A DNA stretch of 64,000 nucleotides from Burkholderia sp. Bp8992 (GTDB taxonomy: Bacteria; Pseudomonadota; Gammaproteobacteria; Burkholderiales; Burkholderiaceae): contig NZ_QTQI01000006.1 of assembly GCF_003853705.1 (NCBI RefSeq), positions 1 to 64,000 of the forward strand, written 5' to 3'. Under the pieces are notes generated by a model that made no database searches, was not told the origin of the DNA, and saw only the letters and a program-made list of their open reading frames with translations. The first letter of the stretch is position 1, and each line of letters begins with the position of its first letter. Positions 29,772-39,679 of the stretch are shown here, one piece after another. The translations under genes and the position numbers were made by a program.

Positions 29772-29791
29772 CGCGGCGCCGAGGCGCCGCG
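29772..29791. repeat. 9-bp inverted repeat in the rlmN-rodZ gap
   Basis: CGCGGCGCC and GGCGCCGCG are separated by two bases (GA) in the 164-base gap. No T-run is present on either side. It may be a leader hairpin of rodZ or a weak attenuator; nothing more can be said. Confidence 0.5.
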
Positions 29792-29854
29792 ACCGATCGC
29801 TATTCGCGTGCTGCACCGCCAAAGGGTTCGGGCGTCCCCGGCCAGGTGCCCCCG

Positions 29855-30994
29855 TCAAACTGCCCGAACTTCGATGATTTTTCCTGCTGCGCCCGTTCGT
29901 TCCGCCAGGCGCGTGCGGTCCTTCACCGCGCCGGCCAGCTGGCCGCACGCGGCATCGATGTCGTCGCCGCGCGTCTTGCGCACGGTCGTGACGACACCCG
30001 CGTCGATGAGGACCTGGGCGAAGCGCTTGATCTGCTCGGGCTTCGAGCGGATGAGGCCCGATTCCGGAAACGGATTGAACGGGATCAGATTGAACTTGCA
30101 CGGCACGTCGCGCGTGACGGCGAGCAGTTCGCGTGCATGCGCTTCGGTGTCGTTGACGCCGTCCAGCATGCAGTATTCGAAAGTAATGAAGTCGCGCGGC
30201 GCGACTTTCAGATAGCGCTGGCATGCAGCCATCAGCTCGCGAAGCGGATACTTCTTGTTGAGCGGCACCAGCTCGTCGCGCAGCGCGTCGTTCGGCGCGT
30301 GCAGCGAAACGGCCAGCGCGACCGGCAACTCGGCACCGAGGCGGTCCATCATCGGCACCACGCCGGACGTGGACAGCGTGACGCGACGGCGCGACAGGCC
30401 GTACGCGTTGTCGTCGAGCATCAGCCGCATCGCGGGTACGACCGCACTGTAATTCAGGAGCGGCTCGCCCATGCCCATCATCACCACGTTGGTGACGACC
30501 CGTTCGGCCTTGCCGTTCGGGCCGGGCGCGCGGCCCAGCGACGCTCGCAACGCAAATTCGGCCATGCGGAGCTGGCCGATGATTTCGGCTGTCGACAGGT
30601 TGCGGGAAAAACCCTGCTTGCCCGTCGAGCAGAAGCGGCAGTTGACCGCACATCCGGCCTGCGACGACACGCACAGCGTGCCGCGCGTCTCTTCCGGGAT
30701 GAACACGGTTTCGACCGCATTGCCGTTTCCGACGTCGATCAGCCACTTGCGCGTGCCGTCGGTGGAAACGTGATCGCTGGCGATATCGGGCATCACGATC
30801 GACGCACGGCCCTTGAGCTTTTCTCTCAGGGACTTCGCGAGATCGGTCATGCCGTCGAAATCGCCGGCGTTGTACTGGTGGATCCAGCGCTGCAACTGCT
30901 TGGCGCGGAACGGCTTCTCGCCGAGGCTGCCGCAGTACGCGACAAGACCCTCGGCATCGAAGTCGAGAAGATTGACGGAAGTTTCGCTCGTCAT
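29855..30994 (-). CDS. rlmN: Dual-specificity 23S rRNA/tRNA adenine-C2 methyltransferase RlmN
   Basis: A radical-SAM enzyme that methylates A2503 of 23S rRNA and A37 of some tRNAs. The 379 residues include the CxxxCxxC cluster motif at Cys115, Cys119 and Cys122 ([16 protein letters not shown]). The GEPLLN-type motif [13 protein letters not shown] is also present, and Cys350 (DIDAACGQL) is the probable methyl-carrying cysteine. The N-terminal HhH-like segment ([15 protein letters not shown]) is typical. It starts 55 bases after ndk on the same strand. Confidence 0.96.
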   Translation of the reverse strand: MTSETSVNLLDFDAEGLVAYCGSLGEKPFRAKQLQRWIHQYNAGDFDGMTDLAKSLREKLKGRASIVMPDIASDHVSTDGTRKWLIDVGNGNAVETVFIPEETRGTLCVSSQAGCAVNCRFCSTGKQGFSRNLSTAEIIGQLRMAEFALRASLGRAPGPNGKAERVVTNVVMMGMGEPLLNYSAVVPAMRLMLDDNAYGLSRRRVTLSTSGVVPMMDRLGAELPVALAVSLHAPNDALRDELVPLNKKYPLRELMAACQRYLKVAPRDFITFEYCMLDGVNDTEAHARELLAVTRDVPCKFNLIPFNPFPESGLIRSKPEQIKRFAQVLIDAGVVTTVRKTRGDDIDAACGQLAGAVKDRTRLAERTGAAGKIIEVRAV

Positions 30995-31049
30995 GATGTG
31001 CTGCCTTGCCGCGTGCGCTGAATCCTGCCTACTTGCTGTCAGCCAGGGC

Positions 31050-31475
31050 TTAACGCGAGTAAACGTTCATTTCCGGGAAGAAGAACGCGACTTCGACCGC
31101 TGCCGTTTCTGCAGCGTCCGAGCCGTGCACCGCGTTCGCGTCGATGCTGTCGGCGAAATCGGCGCGGATCGTGCCCTTTTCTGCCTTCTTCGGATCCGTT
31201 GCGCCCATCAGGTCGCGGTTCTTCAGGATCGCGCCTTCACCTTCCAGAACCTGGATCATCACCGGGCCCGAGATCATGAAATCGACGAGGTCCTTGAAGA
31301 ACGGACGTGCTGCGTGAACCGCGTAGAACTTCTCTGCGTCGGCACGCGACAGGTGCGCCATGCGCGATGCGACGATCTTCAGGCCGGCGCCTTCGAAACG
31401 GCTGTAGATCTGGCCGATCACGTTCTTTGCCACCGCATCCGGCTTGATGATCGACAGGGTGCGCTCGATTGCCAT
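31050..31475 (-). CDS. ndk: Nucleoside diphosphate kinase
   Basis: Ndk transfers the gamma phosphate of ATP to nucleoside diphosphates through a phosphohistidine. The 141-residue protein has the active-site motif NAVHGSD with His117. It also has the family's N-terminus ([20 protein letters not shown]) and nucleotide-binding residues (Lys11, Tyr51, Arg104 region). It is the first gene of the long minus-strand run ndk-rlmN-rodZ. Confidence 0.98.
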
Positions 31476-31552
31476 AAAAACTCCAAAAAATTAAGAAGTT
31501 ACAGGTTCAAATGAATCCGCTATTGTAGCACGATCCCGTGTATCATTGCGAT

Positions 31553-31579
31553 TGAACCCTTACACATGTGAAAGGTTCA
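31553..31579. promoter_or_regulatory. 27-bp imperfect dyad between ndk and the BI-1 gene
   Basis: Outer half-sites TGAACC (31553-31558) and GGTTCA (31574-31579) flank a perfect 8-bp palindrome CACATGTG. Another GGTTCA lies at 31504-31509. The dyad is in the divergent intergenic region, 146 bases before the BI-1 start and 78 bases before ndk. It could bind a dimeric regulator; no family is assigned. Confidence 0.45.
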
Positions 31580-31724
31580 GAATCCCTATGTTTTGTGCCG
31601 CCCGGCCATTGAAACCTCCGGGCACGGAACGTATCTTAGCCATAGCTGCTCCGGTTTGCTGCGCCGCACACCGCGTGTGCCGAACCGGCCCCGGACGCTC
31701 ACGCGTTCAATGTTAGGAGAAACC

Positions 31725-32423
31725 ATGAACGACTATCCGTACAATTTCGGCCGCGGCGGTTCCGTCAGCACCGCCGAGGTTCGCAACCGCGTGCTGCGGA
31801 ACACGTACTGGCTGCTCGCGCTGTCGATGGTGCCGACCGTGCTGGGTGCCTGGGTCGGCGTCGCGACGGGCTTCTCGCTGTTCGCGGCCACGAGCCCGAT
31901 GATGAGCCTGCTCGCGTTCTTCGCGATCGCGTTCGGCTTCATGTTCGCGATCGAGCGGACGAAAAACAGCGCGGCCGGCGTGTTCGTGCTGCTCGGCTTC
32001 ACGTTCTTCATGGGCCTGATGCTGTCGCGGCTGCTGAGCTTCATCCTCGGCTTCTCCAACGGCCCGTCGCTGATCATGCTCGCGTTCGGCGGCACCGGCA
32101 TCATCTTCGCCACGATGGCGACGATCGCCACCGTCAGCAAGCGCGATTTCTCGGGTCTCGGCAAGTGGCTGTTCATGGGCGTGATCGTGATCCTGCTCGC
32201 GTCGGTCGCGAACATCTTCCTGCAGCTGCCGGCGCTGATGCTCACCGTGTCGGTACTCGCGATCGCGATCTTCTCGGCCTACATGCTGTTCGACGTCCAG
32301 CGCGTCGTGAACGGCGGCGAGACGAACTACATCTCGGCCACGCTCGCGATCTACCTCGACCTGTACAACGTGTTCACGAACCTGCTTGCCCTGCTCGGCA
32401 TCTTCGGCGGCAACCGCAACTGA
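31725..32423 (+). CDS. Bax inhibitor-1 / YccA family membrane protein
   Basis: A 232-residue integral membrane protein with about seven hydrophobic segments. The C-terminal ending is typical of the BI-1 (TMBIM) family: FDVQRVVNGGETNYISATLAIYLDLYNVFTNLL. Family members include E. coli YccA, a substrate and modulator of FtsH, and the calcium-leak protein BsYetJ. Whether this one is a channel or an FtsH modulator is not decided by sequence. hflK and hflC, which also control FtsH, are in the same window. AGGAG lies 7 bases before the ATG at 31725. Confidence 0.92.
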   Translation: MNDYPYNFGRGGSVSTAEVRNRVLRNTYWLLALSMVPTVLGAWVGVATGFSLFAATSPMMSLLAFFAIAFGFMFAIERTKNSAAGVFVLLGFTFFMGLMLSRLLSFILGFSNGPSLIMLAFGGTGIIFATMATIATVSKRDFSGLGKWLFMGVIVILLASVANIFLQLPALMLTVSVLAIAIFSAYMLFDVQRVVNGGETNYISATLAIYLDLYNVFTNLLALLGIFGGNRN

Positions 32424-32441
32424 CGTTCACGGCGCATCATG

Positions 32442-32470
32442 AAAAAACCGGCCCGCGGGCCGGTTTTTTT
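32442..32470. terminator. Bidirectional terminator between the BI-1 gene and rlmD
   Basis: A-run, then stem ACCGGCCC / GGGCCGGT with a short CGC loop, then seven T residues. The genes converge here, so it can serve both. Confidence 0.92.
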
Positions 32471-32486
32471 ACGCCCGCGGCCCGGC

Positions 32487-33884
32487 TCAGTCGCGCTCGA
32501 ACAGCGCGATCGATTCGACGTGCGACGTATTCGGGAACATGTTGACGACACCGGCGCCCTTCAGCCGGTAGCCGGCCTCGTGCACGAGCAGGCCCGCGTC
32601 GCGTGCGAGCGTCGACGGGTTGCACGACACGTAGACGATCCGCTTCGGCAGCGGGCCTTCGCCGCTCTGCGCGATCTCCGCCAGCGCCTTCGACACCGCG
32701 AGCGCGCCTTCGCGCGGCGGGTCGATCAGGAACTTGTCGAAGGCGCCAAGCGCGCGGAGGTCGTCGCCCGTCACCTCGAACAGGTTCCGGCACGCGAACG
32801 TCGTGTGGCCGTCGACACCGTTTTCGCGCGCATTCGCCAGCGCGCGCGTCGTCAGCGTGTCGCTGCCCTCGATGCCCATCACTTCGCGCGACAGCCGCGC
32901 GAGCGGCAGCGTGAAGTTGCCGATCCCGCAGAACAGGTCGAGCACGCGGTCGTCGCGCGACGGCGCGAGCAGGCGCAGCGCGCGCCCCACCAGCACGCGG
33001 TTGATCTGGTGGTTGACCTGCGTGAAGTCGGTCGGCTTGAACGGCATGCGGATGCCGAATTCCGGCAGCGTGTAGTCGAGCGACACGTCGAGCGGATAGA
33101 ACGGCGTCACCGTGTCCGGGCCCTTCGGCTGCAGCCAGAACTGCACCTTGTGCTCGTCGGCGAACGCGCGCAGCAGCGCTTCGTCGTCCGCGTTGATCGG
33201 CTCCAGCACGCGCAGCACGAGCGCGGTGACTTCCGAGCCGACCGCCAGCTCGATCTGCGGCATCCGGTCACGGATCGACAGCCCTTCAACGAGCCGGCGC
33301 AGCGGCACGAGCATCGCCGACACGTGCGGCGGCAGCACTTCGCAGCTCGTCATGTCGGCAACATAGCTGCTCTTCTTCTCGTGGAAGCCGACCAGAACGC
33401 CGCCCTTTTTCGCCACGTTGCGCACGGTCAGGCGCGCACGATAGCGATAGCCCCACGACGGGCCGTGGATCGGCGCGAACATCGTTTCCGCGCGCAGCTT
33501 CGCCAGGTGCCACAGGTTGTCCTCGAGCACGCGCTGCTTGACGGCCACCTGCGCGCGCATGTCGAGGTGCTGCATCGAGCAGCCGCCGCAGGTCCCGAAG
33601 AACTTGCATTTCGGCTCCGTGCGCATCACGCTCGGGCGCAGGATGTCGACAACCGTCGCCTGCTCGTAGCTCGGCTTGCGGCGGTAGCTCGAATAGGTCA
33701 CGCGTTCGCCCGGCAGCGCGCCTTCGACGAAGATGACCTTGCCCGGCTCGCCGTCCTCGGTGATCGTGCGGCCGACACCGCGCGCTTCCATGTCGAGCGA
33801 TTCGATCTCGAGAACCGGGGCGGGCCCGGGCGCGACGGGCGCATTTTTCGATTTGCGCGCAGAAGTGGGGACGGCTTCGGACAC
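32487..33884 (-). CDS. rlmD: 23S rRNA (uracil(1939)-C5)-methyltransferase
   Basis: RlmD uses S-adenosylmethionine to methylate U1939 of 23S rRNA and carries a 4Fe-4S cluster. The 465-residue protein has an N-terminal TRAM domain ([17 protein letters not shown]). The cluster cysteines are in [15 protein letters not shown]. The SAM-binding motif is [16 protein letters not shown], and the catalytic cysteine is in [14 protein letters not shown] chose the GTG at 33884, with AGGAAA upstream; the preceding 74 in-frame codons are not conserved-looking. A TACAAT -10-like box lies on the minus strand at 33918-33923. Confidence 0.95.
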   Translation of the reverse strand: MSEAVPTSARKSKNAPVAPGPAPVLEIESLDMEARGVGRTITEDGEPGKVIFVEGALPGERVTYSSYRRKPSYEQATVVDILRPSVMRTEPKCKFFGTCGGCSMQHLDMRAQVAVKQRVLEDNLWHLAKLRAETMFAPIHGPSWGYRYRARLTVRNVAKKGGVLVGFHEKKSSYVADMTSCEVLPPHVSAMLVPLRRLVEGLSIRDRMPQIELAVGSEVTALVLRVLEPINADDEALLRAFADEHKVQFWLQPKGPDTVTPFYPLDVSLDYTLPEFGIRMPFKPTDFTQVNHQINRVLVGRALRLLAPSRDDRVLDLFCGIGNFTLPLARLSREVMGIEGSDTLTTRALANARENGVDGHTTFACRNLFEVTGDDLRALGAFDKFLIDPPREGALAVSKALAEIAQSGEGPLPKRIVYVSCNPSTLARDAGLLVHEAGYRLKGAGVVNMFPNTSHVESIALFERD

Positions 33885-34104
33885 CAGCTTTTCCTGACAA
33901 ACGTTGAAGAAGGCGAGATTGTAGACGACGCAGGCCCGTATCGCCTGCTTTGGATGGCGCAACCGCCGATACTTGATGATGGACGGCCCCGCGTGGAGTC
34001 GAAACGGCTGCGCAGCCCGCTCACGGGGCCGACTGCCTCGCCAGGCCGCGGAACGCGTCGGCGCCAGCCTGAAGCCCGACATCCATCCGTCAGGAGATTC
34101 AACC

Positions 34105-34959
34105 ATGCGACTGATCGACTGGAATATTCAATGGGGTCGGGACGCGGACGGCATCGTCGACCTGTCCCGTACCGTCTCGACGATCCAGCGGCTCGGCGAA
34201 TTCGACGTGCTGTGCCTGCAGGAGGTCACGCGCGGCTTCGGCGCGCTGCCCGGCCGCCCCGGCCCCGACCAGTTCGCCGAACTCGCGGCGCTGCTGCCCG
34301 GCCACACGATCGTCGAAGCGATCGGCGCCGACCTGCCGGCGATCGAACGGGGCGCACCGCGCCGCCAGTTCGGCAATGCGATCGCGACGCGGCTGCCGGT
34401 CGGACGCGTACTGCGCCAGCTGCTGCCGTGGCCGGCCGACGCCGGTGCGCCGTCGATGCCGCGCGTCGCGCTCGACGTCGAACTGCTGGCACCCTTCGGC
34501 CCGCTGCGCGTCGCGACCACCCATCTGGAATATTATTCGGCGCGCCAGCGGCTCGCGCAGGTCGATGCACTGCGCGACCGCCATCGCGAGGCCTGCGCGC
34601 ACGCGGAACGCCCGGCGCCCGCCGAGACGACCGAGGGACCGTTCAGCGCGACCGGCCAGCCGCGCGATGCGATCGTCTGCGGCGACTTCAACAGTGCGTT
34701 CGACAGCGACGCATACCGGCGCTTCCTGGCCCCGATCGCGGACGCGCCGCGCTTCGCCGACACGTGGGTCGCACAACACCCGGGCCGCATGCCACCACCG
34801 ACAGCCGGCGTCTACGATACGGCGCAATGGTCGGAAGGGCCGCTCGCGTGCGACTTCGTGTTCGTGACCGAGACGCTGCTGCCGCGCGTCATGCATTGCG
34901 AGATCGACAGCGACGTGCGCGCATCCGATCACCAGCCGGTGCTGCTCGAACTGGCATGA
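34105..34959 (+). CDS. Endonuclease/exonuclease/phosphatase (EEP) family hydrolase
   Basis: A 284-residue metal-dependent hydrolase of the EEP fold, which includes exonuclease III, sphingomyelinases and inositol phosphatases. Conserved pieces are IDWNIQWG (Asn), LQEVT (metal-binding Glu), [10 protein letters not shown] (His), VCGDFNSAF (Asp, Asn) and [11 protein letters not shown] (Asp-His pair). All catalytic residues are intact. There is no signal peptide, so it is cytosolic. The substrate, whether DNA or a phosphodiester metabolite, cannot be read from the sequence. AGGAG lies 8 bases before the ATG. Confidence 0.88.
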   Translation: MRLIDWNIQWGRDADGIVDLSRTVSTIQRLGEFDVLCLQEVTRGFGALPGRPGPDQFAELAALLPGHTIVEAIGADLPAIERGAPRRQFGNAIATRLPVGRVLRQLLPWPADAGAPSMPRVALDVELLAPFGPLRVATTHLEYYSARQRLAQVDALRDRHREACAHAERPAPAETTEGPFSATGQPRDAIVCGDFNSAFDSDAYRRFLAPIADAPRFADTWVAQHPGRMPPPTAGVYDTAQWSEGPLACDFVFVTETLLPRVMHCEIDSDVRASDHQPVLLELA

Positions 34960-34989
34960 TCGCGCCGGTTGCGGCGCGGGCTGCCCGTG

Positions 34990-35766
34990 TTACACGTCGA
35001 AGCCGGCCAGGTATTCGGCCCAGTGCGGCGCCGGCTCCAGCGCGAGCGCGTTCTTCACGATCAGGATCTCGTCCGCGTACTCGCTCGGCGTCAGACCGCC
35101 GCGCATCAACTGGAACCGGCAGTACAGCAGGTAGGTGTTGACGACGTCGGTTTCGCAATAGTTGCGGATTTCGTCGATCCGGCCATCCCGGAACGCCGGC
35201 CACACCTGGCTGCCGTCCATCCCGAGCTTGCCCGGGAAGCCGCACAGCTTCGCCAGCGCGTCGAGCGGCGCGTTCGCACGCGCCTGGTACATCGCGAGCA
35301 CGTCCATCAGGTCGGTATGCCGCGAGTGATAGCGCGAGATGTAGTTGTTCCACTTGAATTCGCGGTCGTCCTCGCCGAGATCCCAGTAACGGGTCGCGGG
35401 GATGCCGTGCACGAGCGCGCGGTAGTGCAGCACCGGCAGATCGAAGCCGCCGCCGTTCCACGACACGAGCTGCGGCGTGTATTTCTCGATCACGCGATAG
35501 AACGACTGGATCAGCGTCGCTTCGTTGTCCTGCGGCGTGCCGAGCGAACGCACGCGAAAACCGGCGTTGTCGCGGAACACGCACGAGATCGCCGCGATCT
35601 GCTGCAGGTGATGCGGCAGGAAATCGCTGCCGGTCTTCTCGCGGCGCGCGGCGAACGCATGTTCGGCCACCGCGGCATCGTCGAGCGTCGCGGGCAGGTC
35701 TTCCAGACGGCGAATGCCGTCGACATCGGGAATCGTCTCGATGTCAAAAACGAGAATCGGTGTCAT
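34990..35766 (-). CDS. Predicted 3'-5' exonuclease (PolB-like DnaQ fold)
   Basis: A 258-residue protein with DEDD-type exonuclease motifs: Exo I in FDIETIPD (Asp7, Glu9), Exo II in VSWNGGGFDLPVL, and Exo III in NYCETDVVNTYLLYCR. This is the family described as related to the exonuclease domain of archaeal-type DNA polymerase B. The start is 3 bases after the rpoS stop, so it is translated from the rpoS message. A role in stationary-phase DNA or RNA processing is suggested only by that link. Confidence 0.87.
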   Translation of the reverse strand: MTPILVFDIETIPDVDGIRRLEDLPATLDDAAVAEHAFAARREKTGSDFLPHHLQQIAAISCVFRDNAGFRVRSLGTPQDNEATLIQSFYRVIEKYTPQLVSWNGGGFDLPVLHYRALVHGIPATRYWDLGEDDREFKWNNYISRYHSRHTDLMDVLAMYQARANAPLDALAKLCGFPGKLGMDGSQVWPAFRDGRIDEIRNYCETDVVNTYLLYCRFQLMRGGLTPSEYADEILIVKNALALEPAPHWAEYLAGFDV

Positions 35767-35769
35767 CAG

Positions 35770-36858
35770 TTACAGAACGGCGTCCTTGCGCACGCCGTTG
35801 GAGGCAAAGAACCGCTTGAGGCGCACCAGCGCTTCCTGCTGGATCTGCCGCACGCGCTCGCGCGTGAGCCCCATCTCGTCGGCGAGCTCCTCGAGCGTCG
35901 CCGGTTCGATGTGATTCAGGCCGAAGCGGCGCTCGATCACGTGCCGATGCTTGTCGGACAGCCGCGACAGCCACGCGCGCGTCAGCGTTTCGAGCTCGCG
36001 GTGCTGCACCTCGGCGTCGGGCGACTGGCTCTGGTCGTCGGGCAGCAGGTCGAGCAGGCTGCTCGCGGGATCGAGGTCGAGCGGCGCGTCGAGCGACGCC
36101 GTGTGCTCGTTGAGCGCGAGGATGTCGGTGACTTCCTCGGCGGTCTTGCCGGTGAGATAGGCGATGTCGTCGATGCTGGCTTCGCGGCGCTCGGCCGCCT
36201 CGCCCGTCGACATCGAATTCTTTTCGAGGTGGCGCTTCGCGCGCAACACCTGGTTCAGTTCGCGGATCACGTGCACGGGCAAGCGCACCGTGCGGGCCTG
36301 GTTCATGATCGCCCGCTCGATGCTCTGCCGGATCCACCATGTCGCATAGGTCGAGAAACGGAACCCGCGCGTCGGGTCGAACTTCTCGATCGCGTGCATC
36401 AGGCCGAGGTTGCCTTCCTCGATCAGGTCGAGCAGCGGCACGCCGCGGTTCAGATACCCCTTCGCGATACTGACGACGAGACGCAGGTTGCGCTCGATCA
36501 TCACCTGCCGCGCCTCGAATTCGCCAGCCTTCGCCAGGCGGGAATAGCGCTGCTCCTCCTCGACGGTCAGCAACGGCTTCACGCTGATTCGGTTCAGGTA
36601 ATGCTGGATCGTGTCGGCCGTGAGCTCGGCCTGCAGTATCGTGCGGAAATCGTCGACGTCGGGCACCGCTTCCGAGCGGCCTTCGCGCTCGTCGTCGCCG
36701 CCGTCGGCCTCCGAGTCGCGTGCCTCGATATCGCGTTCGTTGTCCGCGATATCGTCCTCGTCGTCCGTCGAAGCACCCGTTCGCCCCACCGATGCTTGCG
36801 TGGCACGACTGATCTTCTCAGATTCGGCTTGCGGCTCGTGGCGCTTCGATTTCGGCAT
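35770..36858 (-). CDS. rpoS: RNA polymerase sigma factor RpoS (sigma-38)
   Basis: RpoS directs the general stress and stationary-phase response. The 362-residue protein has region 1.2 (TADTIQHYLNRISVKPLLTVEEEQRYSRLA) and region 2 (NLRLVVSIAKGYLNRGVPLLDLIEEGNLGLMHAIEKFDPTRGFRFSTYATWWIRQSI, recognised throughout). Region 3 follows, then region 4 (LTRERVRQIQQEALVRLKRF). An acidic N-terminal extension of about 60 residues (DDEDDIADNERDIEARD) is longer than in E. coli (330 residues). It lies 11 bases after nlpD within surE-pcm-nlpD-rpoS, the classical order. Confidence 0.96.
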   Translation of the reverse strand: MPKSKRHEPQAESEKISRATQASVGRTGASTDDEDDIADNERDIEARDSEADGGDDEREGRSEAVPDVDDFRTILQAELTADTIQHYLNRISVKPLLTVEEEQRYSRLAKAGEFEARQVMIERNLRLVVSIAKGYLNRGVPLLDLIEEGNLGLMHAIEKFDPTRGFRFSTYATWWIRQSIERAIMNQARTVRLPVHVIRELNQVLRAKRHLEKNSMSTGEAAERREASIDDIAYLTGKTAEEVTDILALNEHTASLDAPLDLDPASSLLDLLPDDQSQSPDAEVQHRELETLTRAWLSRLSDKHRHVIERRFGLNHIEPATLEELADEMGLTRERVRQIQQEALVRLKRFFASNGVRKDAVL

Positions 36859-36869
36859 GGTCGTCTCGG

Positions 36870-37757
36870 TTATTGAGGCGGCAAATACTTCAGCGGATCG
36901 ACAGGCTTACCCTGCCGGCGAACCTCGAAATGCAGCATCACGCGGTCGGCATCGCTGTTACCCATCTCGGCGATCTTCTGCCCCTTCGTTACCGCGTCCC
37001 CCTCTTTTACCATCAAAGCGCGATTGTGTGCATACGCCGTGAGGTAAGTTGCATCGTGTTTGATGATAATGAGGTTGCCGTAGCCGCGCAGGCCGTTACC
37101 GGAGTAGACGACGCGACCGTCGGCCGCCGCCTTCACGGTTTCGCCGGCCGTGCCGCCGATGTTGACACCCTTGTTCTTCGCGTCGTCGAACCCGTTCAGC
37201 ACAGGGCCGCGCGCAGGCCAGGCGAACGTCACGGGGCCGCCCGGCGCGGCAGCCGTATCGCTCGATGCGGCTGCCGCGGCAGGCGGCGTCGCGCTCGACG
37301 ACGACGTACCGGCAGCCGGCGTTGCAGGGCCGCTGCTCAGCGGCGCGGTCGCTACGGCGGCGCCCGCGATCGGCGCGGCGGCCTGCGTACCCGCGACGGC
37401 GGCACCGGCCTGCGGCGAAACGCGCAGCAGCTGGTCGACTTCGATCTGATTCGGGTTCGCCAGATTGTTCCACGCCGCGATGTCGCGATAGTTCTGCCCG
37501 TTCTCGAGTGCGATCCGGTACAGCGTGTCGCCCGGCTTCACCCGGTAGTAACCCGGCGGCGCCGGCGGCAGCGGCGCCGCGGGCTGCGCGGTACCGGTCG
37601 TGCCGAGCGAGCCGGAGCGATCGACGACAGGCGCGTTGTCGAGCCGCGTCGCACAGGCGGCCAGTAGCGTGGAGAACGCAGCCACACAGATCGCGCGCTG
37701 GGCGAGCGTGAGCGGTTCCCTGGATCGGTTGTTTTGCATCGCGCGCAACATACTCAT
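36870..37757 (-). CDS. nlpD: NlpD-like LysM/M23 lipoprotein (amidase activator)
   Basis: NlpD proteins activate cell-wall amidases at division. The 295-residue protein has a lipobox (LLAACATRL), a LysM domain (YYRVKPGDTLYRIALENGQ) and an Ala/Pro/Ser-rich linker. The C-terminal M23 domain has degenerate metal sites: NKGVNIGG replaces the His and Asp of active enzymes, although AYAHN and LHFEVR remain. Loss of these ligands is known for E. coli NlpD and fits a non-catalytic activator. The start is uncertain: a TTG at 37766 overlaps the pcm stop and has GGAG close by, while the ATG at 37757 gives a normal signal peptide. E. coli rpoS has its main promoter inside nlpD. Confidence 0.9.
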   Translation of the reverse strand: MSMLRAMQNNRSREPLTLAQRAICVAAFSTLLAACATRLDNAPVVDRSGSLGTTGTAQPAAPLPPAPPGYYRVKPGDTLYRIALENGQNYRDIAAWNNLANPNQIEVDQLLRVSPQAGAAVAGTQAAAPIAGAAVATAPLSSGPATPAAGTSSSSATPPAAAAASSDTAAAPGGPVTFAWPARGPVLNGFDDAKNKGVNIGGTAGETVKAAADGRVVYSGNGLRGYGNLIIIKHDATYLTAYAHNRALMVKEGDAVTKGQKIAEMGNSDADRVMLHFEVRRQGKPVDPLKYLPPQ

Positions 37758-37762
37758 CGGTT

Positions 37763-38695
37763 TCAAATCACTCCGGATTTTAAAGGGACAAAGAAAACGC
37801 GATCAAGCCGTGACTCTCGCCATTGCGCGTGCGCGACGCGCTCGACGAGCGTGAGCACCTGGTGCTGCCCGCTCTGCGCGCCGACCGGCGCGACGAGCCG
37901 CCCGCCGATCGCGAGCTGCTCGAGCAGCGCCTGCGGCACGTCGAGCCCCGCCGCCGCGATCACGATCGCGTCGAACGGGGCCGCGGACGGCAGGCCGATA
38001 CGCCCGTCGCCGTAGTGCAGACGGATGTTCGGCACGCGTAGCGGCCGCAGGTTCAGCTTCGCGCGCTCATAGAGCGGCTTGATGCGTTCAATCGAATACA
38101 CGTCGCGTGCCACGTGGCTCAGCACGGCGGCCTGATAGCCGCAACCCGTGCCGATCTCGAGGACGCGCTCGAGTGTGCGGCCGGCCATCGCGAGCTCGAT
38201 CATGCGCGCGACAACCGACGGCTTGGAAATGGTTTGCTGGTGGCCGATCGGCAGCGCCGAATCCTCGTAGGCCTGCGTCGCGAGCCCCGGATCCACGAAC
38301 AGGTGGCGCGGCACCGCGGCCATTGCGTCCAGCACGCGCGCGTCGGTCACGCCGTTCGCGCGCAGTCGTTCGACCATCCGCTCGCGCACGCGTTCCGACG
38401 TGAGCGCGAACGCGCCGGCCGGCGCGACGCTCGGCGCAGCCGGTTTCGGCATCGCGGGCTTAAGCGCCGTCGGCTTCGGCGCAGTTGCAGGCTTCGCGGC
38501 GACGCTGCCGGGTAGCGGCGCACGCACGACGGCCGGCTTCACCGCAACCGGTTTCAGCACGGCAGCGGGCTTGTCGGCAGCCTTCGACACCGCGACCGCC
38601 GCATGGCGTTCACCGGCCCGACCTTCCGATTTGCGTGGCGCTCGCTTGAGATCTTCGAGCGCGAGCGGGAACCGCTTCGCGCGCTCGCCGCTCAT
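37763..38695 (-). CDS. pcm: Protein-L-isoaspartate O-methyltransferase with N-terminal extension
   Basis: Pcm methylates isoaspartyl residues to start repair of aged proteins. The catalytic domain (about residues 97-310) has [31 protein letters not shown]. The SAM-binding motif is [16 protein letters not shown], and [18 protein letters not shown] follows. The first 95 residues are an Ala/Pro/Lys-rich, probably disordered extension absent from E. coli Pcm (208 residues). The ATG overlaps the surE stop by 4 bases (ATGA), implying coupled translation. Confidence 0.93.
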   Translation of the reverse strand: MSGERAKRFPLALEDLKRAPRKSEGRAGERHAAVAVSKAADKPAAVLKPVAVKPAVVRAPLPGSVAAKPATAPKPTALKPAMPKPAAPSVAPAGAFALTSERVRERMVERLRANGVTDARVLDAMAAVPRHLFVDPGLATQAYEDSALPIGHQQTISKPSVVARMIELAMAGRTLERVLEIGTGCGYQAAVLSHVARDVYSIERIKPLYERAKLNLRPLRVPNIRLHYGDGRIGLPSAAPFDAIVIAAAGLDVPQALLEQLAIGGRLVAPVGAQSGQHQVLTLVERVAHAQWRESRLDRVFFVPLKSGVI

Positions 38696-39453
38696 GAAGC
38701 CCGCCCTCCGGCGCGCGCCCATTCGCGCGTCGCGGGCAGCATCTGCGTATGCGTGAGATCGAGCTGCAGCGGCGTGATCGACACGAAACCGTTTGCGACG
38801 GCGTGGAAATCGGTGCCGTCGCTCGCATCGAGCGCCGCGCCCGTCGCGCCGATCCAGTAGATCGGCTCGCCGCGCGGGTCGGTCTGGCGAATCACCGGCT
38901 GCGACGGATGACGCTTGCCGAGCCGCGTGACCTTCCAGCCCTTCAGCTCGTCGTACGGCAGGTTCGGAATATTGACGTTCAGCAGCGGGTTGCCCGGCAG
39001 CGGATGCGCGAGGTAGTGCTCGGCGATCTCCGCGGCGACGCGCGCGGCGTCCGCCAGATGGGCCCAGCCCTTGTCGGCCAGCGAGAATGCGATGGCCGGA
39101 ACGCCGAACATGATGCCTTCGGTGGCGGCCGCAACTGTCCCTGAATAGAGCGTGTCTTCGCCCATGTTCTGGCCGTTGTTGATCCCGGAAACGACGAGAT
39201 CCGGCTTCGCATCGGTCATCCCCGTCAACGCGACGTGCACCGAATCGGTCGGCGTGCCGTTCACGTAGAAGAAACCCGTACCCGCCGCACGCTGCACCGA
39301 CAGCGGCCGCGACAGCGTGAGGGAATTCGACGCGCCGCTGCAGTTCTGCTCGGGCGCGATCACCGTGAGCTCGCCCAGCGGCTGCAGCGCTTCGCTGAGC
39401 GCGGCGAGACCGGGGGCGAGGTAGCCGTCGTCGTTGCTGAGTAGGATTCGCAT
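38692..39453 (-). CDS. surE: 5'/3'-nucleotidase SurE
   Basis: SurE removes phosphate from nucleoside monophosphates and supports stationary-phase survival. The 253-residue protein starts with the metal-binding motif [15 protein letters not shown] (Asp8, Asp9). It continues with [23 protein letters not shown] and [22 protein letters not shown]. Motifs and length agree with the family. It opens the surE-pcm-nlpD-rpoS operon. The longer in-frame upstream sequence (to 39711) is not conserved-looking. Confidence 0.96.
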   Translation of the reverse strand: MRILLSNDDGYLAPGLAALSEALQPLGELTVIAPEQNCSGASNSLTLSRPLSVQRAAGTGFFYVNGTPTDSVHVALTGMTDAKPDLVVSGINNGQNMGEDTLYSGTVAAATEGIMFGVPAIAFSLADKGWAHLADAARVAAEIAEHYLAHPLPGNPLLNVNIPNLPYDELKGWKVTRLGKRHPSQPVIRQTDPRGEPIYWIGATGAALDASDGTDFHAVANGFVSITPLQLDLTHTQMLPATREWARAGGRAS

Positions 39454-39679
39454 CCGGCGATTGTAACCGAGGAAAGATGGCGCGAGAGCGACAGTCCGGC
39501 GGGCGCGGACGCACGCGTGCGCGCAGGTGCGCACGGTGCGCCGCCGCATGGCGCGGCGGCCTTCTGCACACTCGGGAAAACGCCATGCCGCGCCGGGCTT
39601 CCCGCGTCGAAAGCGGCCCCGTCGGCGGATGCCTGCGTCGCGGACCTGGCGCGAAGCGACGGGTCCGCGAGCGCTGCCC

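Noticed and set aside
28617-30215. A 532-codon plus-strand frame opposite rodZ and rlmN
   Set aside because: It is antisense to two conserved genes and crosses their intergenic terminator, without any known domain.
32439-35141. A 900-codon plus-strand frame opposite rlmD and through the EEP gene
   Set aside because: The real genes are certain from catalytic motifs; the long frame is the usual high-GC shadow.
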